A stretch of 64,000 bases of DNA from Blastobasis lacticolella (Eukaryota; Arthropoda; Insecta; Lepidoptera; Blastobasidae). The stretch covers positions 8,002,122 through 8,066,121 of the forward strand of contig LR990044.1 in the NCBI GenBank assembly GCA_905147135.1, in the 5' to 3' direction. This document shows positions 46,326 through 58,939 of the stretch, one piece after another. Every line of letters begins with the position of its first letter. Positions within the stretch are counted from its first letter, which is position 1. The notes under the pieces were generated by a model that was given only the letters and a program-made list of their open reading frames with translations, was not told the DNA's origin and made no database searches. The position numbers and the translations under genes were made by a program.

Positions 46326-47154
46326 GCGGCTACTCATAATCATCCGAAGAGAATAGGCTTTAAAATTAATTTATATTTATTTTCATCAGATAGCCCGCTT
46401 GCTTGTGGTCCATCCTCTACACATATTATATAAAATAATAAAAAAATCCTTTGATGAATTTACTTTTGTACCACCTACCTACTGAAAAAGGAATCAAACA
46501 TATAAGAACTGTATTTAAATGAGTATTCATACATACAACACAATCACACAAGTCATATAAGGGTAAGACCAGGGTAAAACACCTTCAATATTCTTGTTAA
46601 AAACAATGAATTCGGCTGACATTAATTAAATTTCTAATTACGTAGGTGCCACAGTGATCAATATTTAATTCAGTACGACGGTGCCGTATAAATCAAAGAA
46701 TAGCTTCAAAAACTCACCTGCGATTTCCCAATTCAATTAAACAGGGGCTTACAATATGAAATATGATAATTCTATTGTAATTCCATGCTTTCTAAGTGTG
46801 CCGAGACTGTATTGTGAAGGAGGCTGAATTCGCAGTATTTCTGTATTCGAAACTTGATAAATTGCTCTAAGCTACAGATAAAACTTTTGTAACTTTAACC
46901 GAGTACTTTAAAGTCAATATTGATTTCGAATTTTGAAGTTAAGCAATAATTTGTCGTACGAAAATGGCTGAAGATTTTGTATTACGGAATATTAATATTT
47001 TTCCCCGTACCTCCCAAATCGAGTTTAGATTATCTTACAAATTTGCTTTAAAGTTAGTGGAGGAATCCATAATAATAATGGGATAAGAGAATTTGGGTGC
47101 TTTTGTTACTTTTGTGTCACTCTACTTTTCATCTTCTGAATTTCCCCACTCGTC

Positions 47155-47345
47155 ACACTTTCACTACACATATTACCGGGTTTGTTACCACGGTTAGTAT
47201 AGTTTTTATTAACCTCGATATTTCGACGCAGTTGCATGCGTCATGGTCACGAGTTGACTGGTGCCGCTGTGTGTGAAAGTCGCTCCTAATCAGACACATC
47301 GGTCCACCCTCGGTCGGGTTTCGCTATGTGTAGTGAAAGTGTATT
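47155..47345. mobile_element. MITE-like element with CACTTTCACTACACA-type ends
   Basis: Ends 'ctttcactacacatatta' (47158) and 'atgtgtagtgaaagtgt' (47328) are inverted repeats. The interior shares 'cgatatttcgacgcagttg' and 'catgcgtcatggtcacgag' with the foldback at 6243-6445. Same family, different decay. Confidence 0.65.
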
Positions 47346-47636
47346 AAATAACTACGAAAGTCTTAAAACCTATATTGCCCTACTCATTTTACTTATTTCC
47401 TCGCCACTTTCTTTAGATGATCCTCAACCCCTCAACCATCTATGTAATTATTAATTGAAGTTCTTACTATTTAATAAAACAAGTTTGTTTCCTATTTGAA
47501 ATATATTTTTCGCAGTAAATTGCCGGCAGATACGTATCTGAAGATATATATACAGATCATTAGAATAAAGCAGATAGACGTTAAAAGATAACGAATATTT
47601 AATAGTTAGTAAGTACTAGTTTGGTTAATATATTTG

Positions 47637-47893
47637 ACGACCTGAGTGGTTCAATGGTCAACATGCTAGTCTGCGACGCAAGAAGTCCCGGGTTCGGTTC
47701 CCGGCCGGGCAGAAATTGAAATGATGAATTTTGATTTCTGTTACGGGTTTGGGTGTTCTATGTATAATAAGTATGTATTTAAAAAGTATTTAATTAGTAT
47801 ATCAGTTATCTAGCACCCATAGTACAAGCTTTGCTTAGTTTGGGGCTAGATGGCGCTGTGTGAATTTGTCCACGAACATTTATTATTTATTTA
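47637..47893 (+). mobile_element. Full-length SINE-A
   Basis: tRNA-like head: A-box-like 'gagtggttcaatggtcaac', B box 'gggttcggttcccggccggg'. The body follows ('cagaaattgaaatgatgaat', 'tgggtgttctatgtataata', 'ggggctagatggcgctgtgt'), with the tail 'tttattatttatttat'. Resembles a tRNA-derived SINE with a Pol III promoter, not a tRNA gene. Confidence 0.9.
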
Positions 47894-48141
47894 TAATATA
47901 ATTCAGAATCAGTATTGAAAACGCAGGTGACCATTTTCTGGTGTACGGGTATATCACCTTGTTCATTGGAACGAGTTGTTGCTATTGCCAGCCACCAAAT
48001 TGAGATAATCGGTCTACACGGACAGAATTCAAGACTTATTTTCCAGGAAACCGAAATGTCGTAAATGGGTTACTGAAATATGATTGACTTAATCTAATCT
48101 ACGAAAAATATGACAACTTTGAGTGAGACAGTTATGGAAAA

Positions 48142-48285
48142 CAGAACATTAGATGGGAAGATGAACTGAGATCAAATGCAAGACCATACTGGGGAAGGGA
48201 TCTCCAACACGGTAACAATGGAAACCGTCGGGAGGAGGCTTTTGCCACAAAATTGCGTCACATTATAAAGAGCTTAATAATAATT
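48142..48285 (+). pseudogene. LINE ORF2 C-terminal remnant (RTE/R1-like)
   Basis: About 48 codons stay open: QNIRWEDELRSNARPYWGR, then REEAFATKLRHI. The RWEDELR...W...EEAF arrangement is one I recall from the last part of lepidopteran non-LTR reverse transcriptase ORFs. No polymerase motif remains. Dead fragment. Confidence 0.6.
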
Positions 48286-48445
48286 CTACGAAGCAGGTTT
48301 TCAATAATGTCTCTGTGATCAATACCTTAAAAATCTATAGTGACCTCTCGGCCGATAAATCAATTAAAGGCAAAAGAATCAATAAGATCAATTTTACTGC
48401 TAAGACAGTGTTCGTGCACTCGTTCATACTCGTGTATAAAATAAA

Positions 48446-48572
48446 TAAATAAATATTCGTTGCCAAATTCACACAGCGCCATCTAGCCCCTAACTAAGCA
48501 AAGTTTGTACTGGTGCTAGATAACTGATAAACTACTTAAATACTTTTTAAATACATACTTATTATACATAGA
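48446..48572 (-). mobile_element. SINE-A fragment, 3' half
   Basis: 'cacacagcgccatctagccc', 'ctagataactgataaactac' and 'tacatacttattatacatag', in reverse. The head is missing. Confidence 0.8.
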
Positions 48573-48982
48573 ATGATTTAAAGAGTAATTTCCAGCCTTC
48601 CGAACAAGACGAGTTTAGCTGATATGATGATGCAGACATTTTGGTAGATGATAAAAACTTCCACAATAGAAAAAAAAGCACAGCAACAGAACGAGTCCAT
48701 AATAATTAACGATGATCGTACAAACAATAAAGTAGGCTGTAGGCTGTAAATACAGTATTTTGATCGTTTTTACGATGCCGAAAGTAATATACTTGGCGAT
48801 AGCACTGCGTTATGGTCGTTCCGGAAACAATATAGCCCTGTATCTTTATGTTTATTTACGGTCTGTATTGTGGGGCCGCCACTATCACCTTGACCGTGTT
48901 ATTGCAATATCATCAACGCTATTCGAAGCTTACATACCAATGATATTTATTAACTCTTAAGAAGATATTATATAGGAGCGTC

Positions 48983-49127
48983 CATGAGCGAGGGTTACCG
49001 GACTCGAATCCCACTTTCATGAGTTATGTACATTAGTTGAGCACTAACCGATGCTCTTACGGTGAGGGAAACATCGTGATGAAACCTGCACATTCAGGCA
49101 GGATTGCATGTGTAACCATGATCCATC
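48983..49127 (+). mobile_element. SINE-B 5' part, 3' truncated
   Basis: A decayed head ('gggttaccggactcgaatcc') is followed by 'gagttatgtacattagttga', 'gatgctcttacggtgaggga' and 'aacctgcacattcaggc', stopping at 'gtaaccatgatcca'. The 3' half is absent, the opposite of normal 5' truncation, so a later deletion is likely. Confidence 0.8.
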
Positions 49128-49374
49128 ACTACAGAATGCGCTGCTGCCATAAGTCGCCTTTCAACCGTTTTTCTTCGCCGTAATTCAACTCCGCCGCGTG
49201 ATAAGTGCAGGACAAATAGTAAAAAAAACTATAGCTATTTGTTATACTGAAGTTTTCCACGTTAATTTTAAATGCATATTTTGATAGAACCTTTGGCTTT
49301 AATATAACAAACTTTAAAATAATGAAGTGCTTTCTAGAAGTTTTTACAAGCTTTTATTTAGTTTTGCATGTCCC

Positions 49375-49560
49375 CATGTATGTTCGTAATAATATCTAGG
49401 ATAAATTTGATCCATTTCTCGGTTTCCGATTGAGCTGAAATTTCGCACACTCATATAAGTTCGGTGACAATTTGATCCTGATCAGATGATGGAGACGGAA
49501 GGTGGAAATTGAAATCTTGCTATGCTAAACTTGTTTCATAATTTAGCGGACAACTAGACT
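49375..49560 (+). repeat. RTE-like LINE 3' tail
   Basis: 'tttctcggtttccgattgag', 'ctgaaatttcgcacactca', 'ggtgacaatttgatcctgat' and an end with 'gcggacaactagact'. Related in arrangement to 12120-12300. Non-coding. Confidence 0.5.
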
Positions 49561-51967
49561 AGCCGATGGGGGTGGGGGCGAACTCATCTCCGTATAAAAT
49601 GTAATTCCAAATATAAATATTTATGCGCACCTGACAATTTGGGCCGTGAATTCGAACCGTCAATAACGAAAGAACAGATATTATAATGTAAAAAGGCCAC
49701 CGAAATTCCTAAAAGACTACGCAGTCAAACGAAAACGCATTTGAATGCCCATTTAATCAGTACCCAATAAAGAGCGAACTCGCATTTACCTGGGCGTAAA
49801 AAAGAAAATGAGCAAGTCATAAAAGTTTTATTCCCAGATTCTTCGACAGTGCACAGTTACGCGCAGTTACTCGCAACAATGTACGCTGGTACCTCATTAA
49901 CGCGAAAGACTATCGCGTAAAACCACCTAGTTGAAAAGGCGTTTACGACTTCAGTATTATGATATTTTTCTTTTCGTTTTTGTGGGATGTTATTAACCTG
50001 TTAACCTACTTGAATGTACGACTGTGAGGGCGACGTGAGTTATTCTACATCATCGAGTACAAAAATTCCACTTTGTAGAGATTGTTGACGTTTTGGAGAC
50101 CCATAAAACGTAGATCTGCCCCAAAAAGATTGGAAACTCACTTTAATCTGGCAATTTTTTCTTGTTTTTGTTCTGTGGCCCATATGCCCATGGAATTGAT
50201 CACTGTCTTATTTGGACATTTAATATACTCTTGTTTATTTATATGCATACGACTACCACAACCGACTTCAAAAAAATATAAAAGGAAAAGGTTCTCAATT
50301 CGATTGAATGTCTTTTTTTTCTTCAGCCGTTTAACAATAATACTTGTGTTGTTTTGTTAGTTTAAGCTTGGCTGTACCTTAACGGACTGATCTACATTTT
50401 AAGGACTCGGATCGGGTATAGTTTAGTCCGACAATTTAGACCGACAGGACGCCTACCGGTGGCCAAAAAGGGATAATCCTTTAGACAGGTTTCTATCATG
50501 TGGCCTATCTAGTTTACTCTATTGTCACCAAAACTGGTGATTTATTGACAGATGAAAGGCAAGACAACATGTGGCCAATCAACTCCCCAGATCGACGGGA
50601 AAGAGACTAAGAAAAAGTTATTGACTCTTTCTTTGTAACCGGTGGAAATGAAAGCACATTATTGAAAGAACAATCCTCGGGAAAGTCAACGAACGTCTAT
50701 CCGTGTACATTATCTGCGCAACCACTGCCACTCTGATACAGCAAGAAAAACGATAGCGCAAAACAGTCTTTTAAATCTTATGTGCAGTCCCGCAACCTTA
50801 CCTGACCCTTTGGCCAAAATTGGAACTGTGAAAAATAGCAACACTTCGAATTTCCTTTCGTATGATAAATCAGACACCTACCTACATACTTACGTAGCTA
50901 TCGATGTCACTATTGTTCAACGCCATATTAAGTCACTACGCAAAGCGATTAAACTTTCATTTCGGCGCAGACAGGAACTGTACGTTCGTCTGATATTACG
51001 ATAGTTTGAACTACTTCGAGTGGTTCCCTAGTTTACGTTTCGCTCGCACACTTAACCCGCTTACGTCGGAGCCGGAGTTTCAATTTGGTGGGATTATTTT
51101 TTTTATACCAGCTTACCGGGTGGGTCAAAGAATAATAGGGGACAACCTTTACCTTTGACCCGGGAGTGACATACTTTCGGATTTAACAACAGAAAACTAG
51201 ATACATGCCCATAATATATGATGCTTATAGCACATATCTACATATTTTAAACATCCAACAATACATTGTAATGTCTAGCTGTATAAGTTAAATGTTCTGT
51301 AACTTCTTTACTATTTATGCTAGTTTTATAATTAAAAATTATTGTAGAGGATATTGAATTATTATAATATCTCCCATTACAAATTATATAGGCAAAAATG
51401 TGTTACTTAAGGCTATTTTTTGACAATAAAAAATGTATAATCCTTATTTTGAATCTTGGTAGCCCTAAGTATTAGTCTCTGTTATTCTCTTTGTAGAAAA
51501 CGTAAGGTGTTAGTTAGATCAGAAAATGAGTATGTTGAAGCTATCGAGAATAAAAAAAAAGTTTAGAAACTAACATCCAAATATGAACCAGAATTGCGCT
51601 TAGCTAGAGTACAAAACAAAGTAATTGACTAACCATTCAGTTATTTAATCCTTAGCTCATTTGTTGAAACAATATTTCCAATTACGTTCAAAGCATAACC
51701 CTAGTCGCATGCCATCTTGCCTTGGGATACGAGAGCATTGCATTTAGCGTGACGTCACATAACCTATATCTTACGGACAATTACGACTCCTTGCTCCAGA
51801 TTGTGTAGGTAGAGCCTTAAGGCAAGGTGGTATAGAACATACAATTTTCTTGTTTCATACTTTCCAGAGCTCGTTGTACTGTTTTAAATTTTCTTTAAAT
51901 TATTTATGGGTTTTATTTTCTCGCGGCGATAATGTTATAGTCATTATCAGTAATCAGGGTTGTAGTT

Positions 51968-52315
51968 GAACAGGTTTAGGAGTGGTTAAGGTATTCAAAT
52001 CATAAGTGAGAGCTACCGGGTTCGAATCCCACTACGGCCATGTACTTATGAATCTTTTCTGAGTTATGTACATTCGTTGAATACTAACCGATGCTCTTAT
52101 GGTGTGGGAAAACCTCGTGATGAAACCTGCACATTCAGGCAACTGAATGTGTAACCATTATCCAACCTGGTCAGGTTTCCCTGGTAGTCACGGAGGTCAG
52201 ATGGCATCCATTCTACTGTTATTATCTGATCTGCGAACTCCTGGATCATGGTCAAGGCGGACCCCGAGCCCTAGCGCGCGAGAACACAACCGGGGCATTA
52301 ACGCCAAGATTACTG
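51968..52315 (+). mobile_element. Full-length SINE-B
   Basis: Head with B box 'accgggttcgaatcccac' (about 52016-52033), 'gagttatgtacattcgttga', 'gatgaaacctgcacattcag', 'ctcctggatcatggtcaag' and end 'ttaacgccaagatta'. Good reference copy on the plus strand. Confidence 0.9.
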
Positions 52316-53204
52316 TGTATTGAACTAGGTACTGATTATGTCTCCCGAAATAACGACATAAAACAGTGTATTCTGTTGTCCTTTTATGAATCTTCATGCG
52401 ATCCAGTTTAATTTAATTTTAAATTGATTTCAATTCCTGTCTGAACCACTTCTAAGTCATCATTCATCACCGGTCATTGGTTTCTAGAAAAACAAACCAG
52501 AACCTAAGTAGAAACCCAGTGTGACGCAGAGCACCGACAACAAAAACTTATGTATTTAAGCCTTAATGTATACCAAAACTGCACGAAACAAGTTTCTAGT
52601 TAGTATTAGCTACGAAAACCCTATTTAGGTACCTTTTCCCATCTCCAAGCCGGATCAATTATGGCAAAGTAGCTTGGCAACAAACTCAATCATATGTATA
52701 GTATTGGTATAGAACAGCCTATCCTATTACTACGGCATCCCATGGGCAAATTGAAAAACAATGGGCAAGTAAATCGACTGAGCCAAAAACTATTAGCTGG
52801 AAAGTGGCTGGAAATTAGATAGCCGAAGACAAATTACTCAATTGGAATGGCCCTAAGGAACAGGCGTGCTATTATGTCATGTTTTTGGTAATGAGTCGGA
52901 TTCGGGTCGTCATAGAAATTTTTTTCTCGCAGTTGTCGTTATCGAAATATAAGTTAGTCCGTGTTATAATTATATTCAATTCTTACCATCTTGAAGGTAG
53001 GTATAGCTAAAGATAAAGGATACACTTGGAACTAAAGCCTACCATAAAATATCTACAATCTATTATATTTCTATCTCATTCTCCGTGGTATGACCCGATC
53101 TGATCACAGAGCGAGAGAGGCATACAACAGTATTGCTTCGTAATAAGAGTCTTCTCTCTACTTTATAGAAGTTTAAATTTTTTGTAAGAATAAGCTCCTG
53201 TGTC

Positions 53205-54605
53205 GGCCATCTTGGATTTTATGGCGGCCATTTTGAAATATGAGTTTTTTAACAATATCATGACTTCTAAGTCACTTAGAATCACAGTTTTGGTGTCTAA
53301 ATGGGTCTCCAAATACAACTACATCGTTTATAAATATAACAAACTTAGTAATTCACAACTAGCCGTCACTAGCGGTTTTCACCCGCGGTCAGTATGGTTT
53401 ACTGTAAACATTCAACACGCGGGATCCTGTTGTTTTTCCGGCATTAAAAGAAACTCAAAAGACACAGCAATAGTGTACGTTCCTGATAGTGAAAGAATGT
53501 TCAAATTCAAATCAATAATTTCGATAACAGGAACAAGTAACAAGTTTGTCATTTGGGAAAATAATTCATTGTGCCCGAAATCCAAGATGGCCACAAAAAA
53601 AAATTAAACCAGTATTAATTGTCTTTCAAAAAGTAACAATGTCGGTAACATTGTGTACTAACTCCAAAACTAGCCGAGCCTGTAACTTGGATGCTAGTCC
53701 CTTCCTTTATGTTCAGAATTGGTACGGTACAGGATGTTTAAGACTATTGTTATTGTTATGTTACATGATATAGACAGAAAGACAAAACATATTTCTATTT
53801 TTAGAACTAAATAAAAGCAAGGCGTTTGTGAGTATATCCATTATCCAATAACTCGTAGGTGAAATAGAAAACTTGCTTGTTATCTTACAAAAACAAACTA
53901 TTTTTTTATCATCGTAGGACTAAGACTTTACTGTCATTTTTTTACATTTATAGTAGTTAAGAGGATTGATGTCAATTATATGGTTTGTTTTGGAAAAGAT
54001 TATTTGAAAGGGGATTGTAGTAAATTAATTTTTTTCAATTTTTCGCAATTATTTTTGAGTATATTACTAATAGGTCACTATATCAGGTTCATACTATCAG
54101 GTTACCATATTAGCACTCACACACATCGACTTTCTAAGTTTTTTTCGCACTATCAAGAGGATATCTCAAGAGATTACAAAGTTACATCACAAAAACCCAT
54201 TAGGCATTTTTAATCTAGGACCATGCAAAGTCCTTTACAAATGCTGATTTTTATTTCTTAAGATTGATTAAAATTTCAAGCTTTTGTACCGAGCGCTTTC
54301 AGCTCTGCGTTGTATTTCATTTCATTTAATATCCCACATGATGTTTTTTTGGCGGTCATCTTCGATTTCGGGCACAGAGAGCCTTTTGTCGAATTCACAA
54401 TAGCGATTTTTCGATTCAGCAATGTCCAAACCCCCGGAAAGTTTTGTTGCGTGGGATGTTGTTTTATAATATGTAGTGACTGTGTAGTGGTAGGTATATT
54501 TAGACACCAAAACTATAATTGTAAGTGATTTAGATGACGAGATGTTGATATAATATTCATATTTCAAAATGGCCGCCATAAAATCTCTATCCATAAATCC
54601 TGCTT
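53205..54605. mobile_element. Foldback element inside duplication copy 1
   Basis: The left arm ('ggccatcttggattttatgg', 'cacagttttggtgtctaaat', 'gcccgaaatccaagatggcc' at about 53575) is repeated inverted on the right ('cttcgatttcgggcacagag' at about 54361, 'ttagacaccaaaactataat', 'tcaaaatggccgccataaaa' at about 54566). Arms of about 250-400 bases surround roughly 700 bases without coding capacity. The outer part of the left arm is missing in copy 2. Confidence 0.7.
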
Positions 54606-54959
54606 TAAAGCAGGTACCTAACTAGCACCTGGAAAAAAAAATTACGCTTATGTACGGTGCGTTAACGTGAATGAAGACATATAAAGCGCCATACCGTACA
54701 ACTTCAAGTTTAATGCACACTTTTCGACGAACGCCAGCCATTTTGAGTAAACCAAACGAAAACGAGACAAAAACGATAATTCTCCACAGGTATCGCCGTT
54801 AGTCGGCTGGACACACGGCACGTGCCAACAATTACTACTTAGTAGGCCTAATAATACATTACGTGGAACTCAAACAAAGCTAAAGTCCTAAACACAGCTT
54901 ATTTTTAAAAGTTCTAAATCGAGATAACAAGGAATTTATTCAGATTCAGATCGACTTAT

Positions 54960-56330
54960 CATAATCATCCTATGTCAATCCCCTCTTCTGCTCCCCTTTT
55001 GTGCTCTTTCTCCTCTATTTCGCCTGGTCTTTAACATCCTCACGATGTAACAGGCAGGTACAGTCACTTCTCTGGTTCTTATGATCAAAGCAGCGCAGAC
55101 CAGACTTTCATTTTATCCGCGATACCTCTCACATCATTTCAGCTACGGATGTACTCGTTGTGTACTCGGGCATCCACCGCAGCGCACACACTTAGTAATG
55201 CTATTGTATAACTTGATAGAGCTTTAGGACTAAAGGATTTTAGGACTAAAGGTGGCGGCCGTGAGCTTCCGTCCCAAGGTGCAGATATACGAGATTTGAT
55301 GGAATCATAGCGGATATCTCTAGACTTCTGCAGCAGATTAGAGGTACTTGAATTTATATGCTGTTATATTGAAAGCTTCGTACAAACATAATTTAAAAAA
55401 AAATCTTAACCAAGTACTCTGTTTTGGCAACGTCCAGATTCAAACCACCGTTTCAAAGCACTACCTTACACTCAAAATCCTGTCTAGGCCTGCTCACCAA
55501 TGTCATCGGCTTTCATGACGTATGGTGGCGTATCCAGAATTTGAGCTGAATAGACATCGTGCACGATTAATTACTGGGGAAGTACTAGTCCACCTTACAA
55601 AATATCGTAGCTAAATAATACTCTTTTAAATAGTATTGTGTTTCTGCAGGTGAGTAAGGTTTCCAGTGCTCCATGGGGTGGGGATTTGGGGAACCGTGGC
55701 TTTGGCAGTGGAGGGGATTTGCCTTTTTGCTGCCAGAACAACGAGTTATAGAGGTGGGCAACGCATTGGCGATAGTCTTGGTGTTGCTAATGGCTATAGG
55801 CAGTGGTGACCACTTTCCATCAGGTGGCCCGCTTGCCTGTTTGCCTACATTAGGTCATAAAAAAAAATAGTATTCTGTAGCACAATGCAGAAAAAGTAAG
55901 GACCCAGATCCGAACCTTGGTAAACACCTACGGTATTCGGGTAGAAAATATGACAGTGGCCTCAGTATTAGCGTAGCTACATGGCCTGGATGATTTCAAT
56001 GTACAGATTTCGATAATAGAGCTCATCAGATTATTTCCCAAGGGACACTGTGGACCGAGAAATGCGGAATACAGAAGCTGATTTGTAGACCTCCTGGAGG
56101 ACTCTGGGAGCAAAGATAGGACCCACGGTGTTCTATTCCGTCCTGAAGTCACATTTGCATTTCTATTAAAATCCGTTCGAATAGCTTCATTGCATGGCTC
56201 ATAAGTTTGATGCCTCTATAGTTGCCGCACTCCTGGATACTGCCCTTCATAGGCAAAATTATGTTTACGCGCCACGAGTCAGGTATAACCCCAGTGGCTA
56301 CCAGAAGCGATACAGTGATAATCGTGTAAC
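54960..56330 (-). pseudogene. RTE-like reverse transcriptase relic, copy 1
   Basis: Read on the minus strand, fragments occur in the order expected for an RTE ORF: LPMKGSIQECGNYRGIKLM and SHAMKLFERILIEM (near 56250-56160, the RT finger region), then KTEYLA-like and KFKYL-like pieces (near 55430-55330), then a C-terminal LRW...EYT stretch (near 55170). Many stops and frameshifts; the SINE-C insertion at 55574 also interrupts it. Non-functional. Confidence 0.65.
55574..55869 (+). mobile_element. Full-length SINE-C, insertion absent from the sister copy
   Basis: Copy 1 reads 'gcacgattaatta', then the element ('ctggggaagtactagtccac' to 'aggtcataaaaaaaaata'), then 'gtattctgtagcacaatgc'. Copy 2 reads 'gcacgattaatta' directly followed by 'gtattctgtagcacaatgc' (59321-59352). 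This natural empty site fixes the element at about 296 bases, with at most a 2-3 base target duplication. Confidence 0.92.
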
Positions 56331-57756
56331 TACCGCCTACAAAACCTATCTATTTCTACATATATTCCTACGTACTAATTATTAGCATTGATATGCCTCA
56401 TGCCTATATTGCAATCTATCTGGTACTCTACACAACTAGGCATGCATCGTTGTTTTTCGGCTAAAACATAGACACTGCCCTACAAAAATTAATAACTTAA
56501 AAAGTAAAACCATTCGAGTACAGTTCCTAATTTGGAGAAAACATTATTCATGAAAACTTGGCACTTCTTTTGTAAGGAAATTAATTTGTTTTTATTGTAA
56601 ACCTATTGTGAATCTATTGTGAACATTAGTTTGCCTGTTATTGGATTTACATTTAAGTGTTAAAGATCTTTCATGTATTATTTCAATGTTACAAATCTCA
56701 GTTTCAAAATAAATAAATATCAGTTTTAAATCACTTACAATCACTGTTTTGGTGTTTACAATTAGGTACATATTCGGGGTCAGGGAATAAAACTACATCG
56801 CTATCAACAATCAAACAAGTTGCTAAGAAAGCTTTTAAAAACTCCAAAACCGCTATTGTAATTTCGGTAAATAACTCCTGTGCCCGAAATCCAAGATGGC
56901 CGAATTATTTTAAAATTTTAATAATTTATTGTCTTTCAAAAAGTTACAATGGTGGTGCATAGATAGGATTATTTTCCTCAAAATGCAGGTAACATTGTGT
57001 ACTAACTTCCAAACCAGGCCGAGCCTGAAACTTGGATGCTAGTCCCTTCCTTTATGTTCAGAATAGGTACGACGTACAGGATATTTAAGACCATTGTTAT
57101 TGTTATGTTACCTTACGTAGACAGAAAGACAAAACATATTTCTATTTTTAGAACTATATAAAAGCAAGGCGTATATGTATGATCCAATAACTCGTAGGTG
57201 AAATAGAAAACTTGCTTGTTATCTAACTATAACAAACAATTTCTCCGTATCATCGTAGGACTAAGACATTTTTTCTACATTCTTAGTAGCCATACTGTCA
57301 ATTTTTTTTCATTTATAGTAGTTAAGAGGGTAGATGTCTATTATATGAAACAGATTATATGAAAGAGGATTGTATTAAATTCTTATTTTCCAATTTCCGC
57401 AATTAATTTGAGTTAATTACAAATATATTATCAGGATACCATATTAGCACTACTAAAATAAAAATTAGCATTTACAGTCTTGACTGACGATAATAATTGA
57501 AAATTAATATATCCTTGCTAAATTTCTTTTCGCACTATTAAGAGGATATCCCAAGATATTAGAAAGTTACTCGTAATTCACAAAAATCCATTAGGCATTT
57601 TTTATGTAGGGCCATGCAAAGTCCTTTACAAATGCTGATTTTTATTTCTACTTATTGATTAAAATTTCAAGCTTCTGTACCGAGCGGTCTCGGCTCTGCG
57701 TTGTATTTAATTTGATTTCATACCACACATGATGTTTTTTCGGCGGTTGTCTTCGA

Positions 57757-58036
57757 CGACCTGAGTGGTTCAATGGTTAATAGCCGGTCTGCCACGCTAA
57801 AGCTCCCGGGTTCGATTCCCGGCCGGGCAGAAATTGAAATGATGAATTTTAATTTCTGTTACGGGTCTGGGTGTTCTATGTATAATAAGTATGAATTAAA
57901 AAAAAAAAAAAAAAGTATGTAAGTAGTATATCAGTTATCTAGCACCCATAGTACAAGCTTTGCTTAGTTTGGGGCTAGATGGCGCTGTGTCAATTAGTCC
58001 ACGAATATTTATTTATTTATTATTTATTGGATTGGA
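57757..58036 (+). mobile_element. Full-length SINE-A, insertion absent from the sister copy
   Basis: Head 'gacctgagtggttcaatgg', B box 'cgggttcgattcccggcc', the body, an A-run of 17-18 bases in the middle (57898-57915) and an AT-rich tail. It interrupts the foldback's right arm between 'gtcttcga' and 'tttcggacac'; the empty site in copy 1 is 'atcttcgatttcgggcac' (about 54357-54374). It therefore inserted after the duplication, or was lost cleanly from copy 1. Confidence 0.92.
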
Positions 58037-58939
58037 TTTCGGACACATAGAGCCATTTGTCGAATTAAAACCCCGGAGAAGCTTTGTTACGTGGGACGTT
58101 GTTTTATATAATGTGTAGTGACTGTGTAGGTATATTTAGACACCAAAACTATAATTCTAAGTGCTTTAGAAGTTTAGATATTGATAAAATATTCGTATTT
58201 CAAAATGACCGTCATAAAATCCAAGATGGCCTACGCAGGAGTTGGTTCTTATCAAAGCTTCAAAGCAGGTACCTAGAAAAAAACAGAAGGTAGCACCTGG
58301 AAAAAAAATTATGCTTATGTCTGGTGCGTTCACATGAACGTCAAACACCTATAAGGTGCCATACCATACAACTTCAAGTTTGATGCACATTTTTTGACGA
58401 ACGCCAGCCGGGTGGCTGGTTAAACAAAAAACGGGACAAAACCAATGATTCTCCACAGGTATCGTCGTTAGTCGGCTAGACACACGGCACGTGCCAACAA
58501 TTACTACTTAGTAGGCCTAATAATACATTACGTGGAACTCAAACAAAGCTAAAGTTCTAAAGACAGAGCTTATTTTTAGAAGTTCTAAACCGAGATAGCA
58601 AGGAATTTATTCAGATTCAAATCAACTTATCATAATCATCCTATGTCAATCCCCTCTTCTGCCCCCCCCTGCTGCCCCTTTCGTGCTCTTTCTACTCCAT
58701 TTCGCCTGGTCTTTAACATTCGCACGATGTAACCCGTTGGCTCCGCATCCTTTTTAAGTCTCCCGCGCAAGTCCTCTTTTCTGATAGCAGGAGGTACAGT
58801 CACCTATTTCCCACTTATGATCACTTCCCTGGTTCTTATGATCAAAGCAGTGCAGACCAGACTTTCATTTTATCCGCGATACCTCTCACACCAATTCAGC
58901 TACGGATGTACTCGTTGTGTACTCGGTCATCCACCGCAG

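Larger units (their letters stand above)
53243..56604. repeat. 3.4-kb tandem duplication, copy 1
   Basis: Aligns colinearly with 56716-60064. Shared blocks include 'gatgctagtcccttccttta' (53689/57040), 'ggccatgcaaagtcctttac'-like (54220/57610), 'acacacggcacgtgccaaca' (54810/58480), 'tacctctcacat/cac' (55130/58880) and the long block 55870-56600 against 59333-60060. By eye the identity is high, with many small indels. Copy 1 carries a SINE-C (55574-55869) that copy 2 lacks. The left part is a foldback element, and the right part holds an RTE reverse transcriptase relic on the minus strand. Confidence 0.9.

Noticed and set aside
46712..46745. Exon suggested by CGCAG/GTGAGT on the minus strand
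   Set aside because: Only a 30-base segment to the nearest AG, with a stop in the phase that the gene chain would need.
50806..50829. 24-base microexon with good acceptor (TTTTTCACAG) and donor (CAG/GTAAGG), phase-compatible
   Set aside because: Too short to judge; such pairs are expected by chance in a 22-kb intron. Worth a look only if RNA-seq shows it.
57757..57832. tRNA gene suggested by GGTTCGATTCC
   Set aside because: Head of SINE-A, repeated at 47637, 45050, 22575 and 61578 with the same downstream body.
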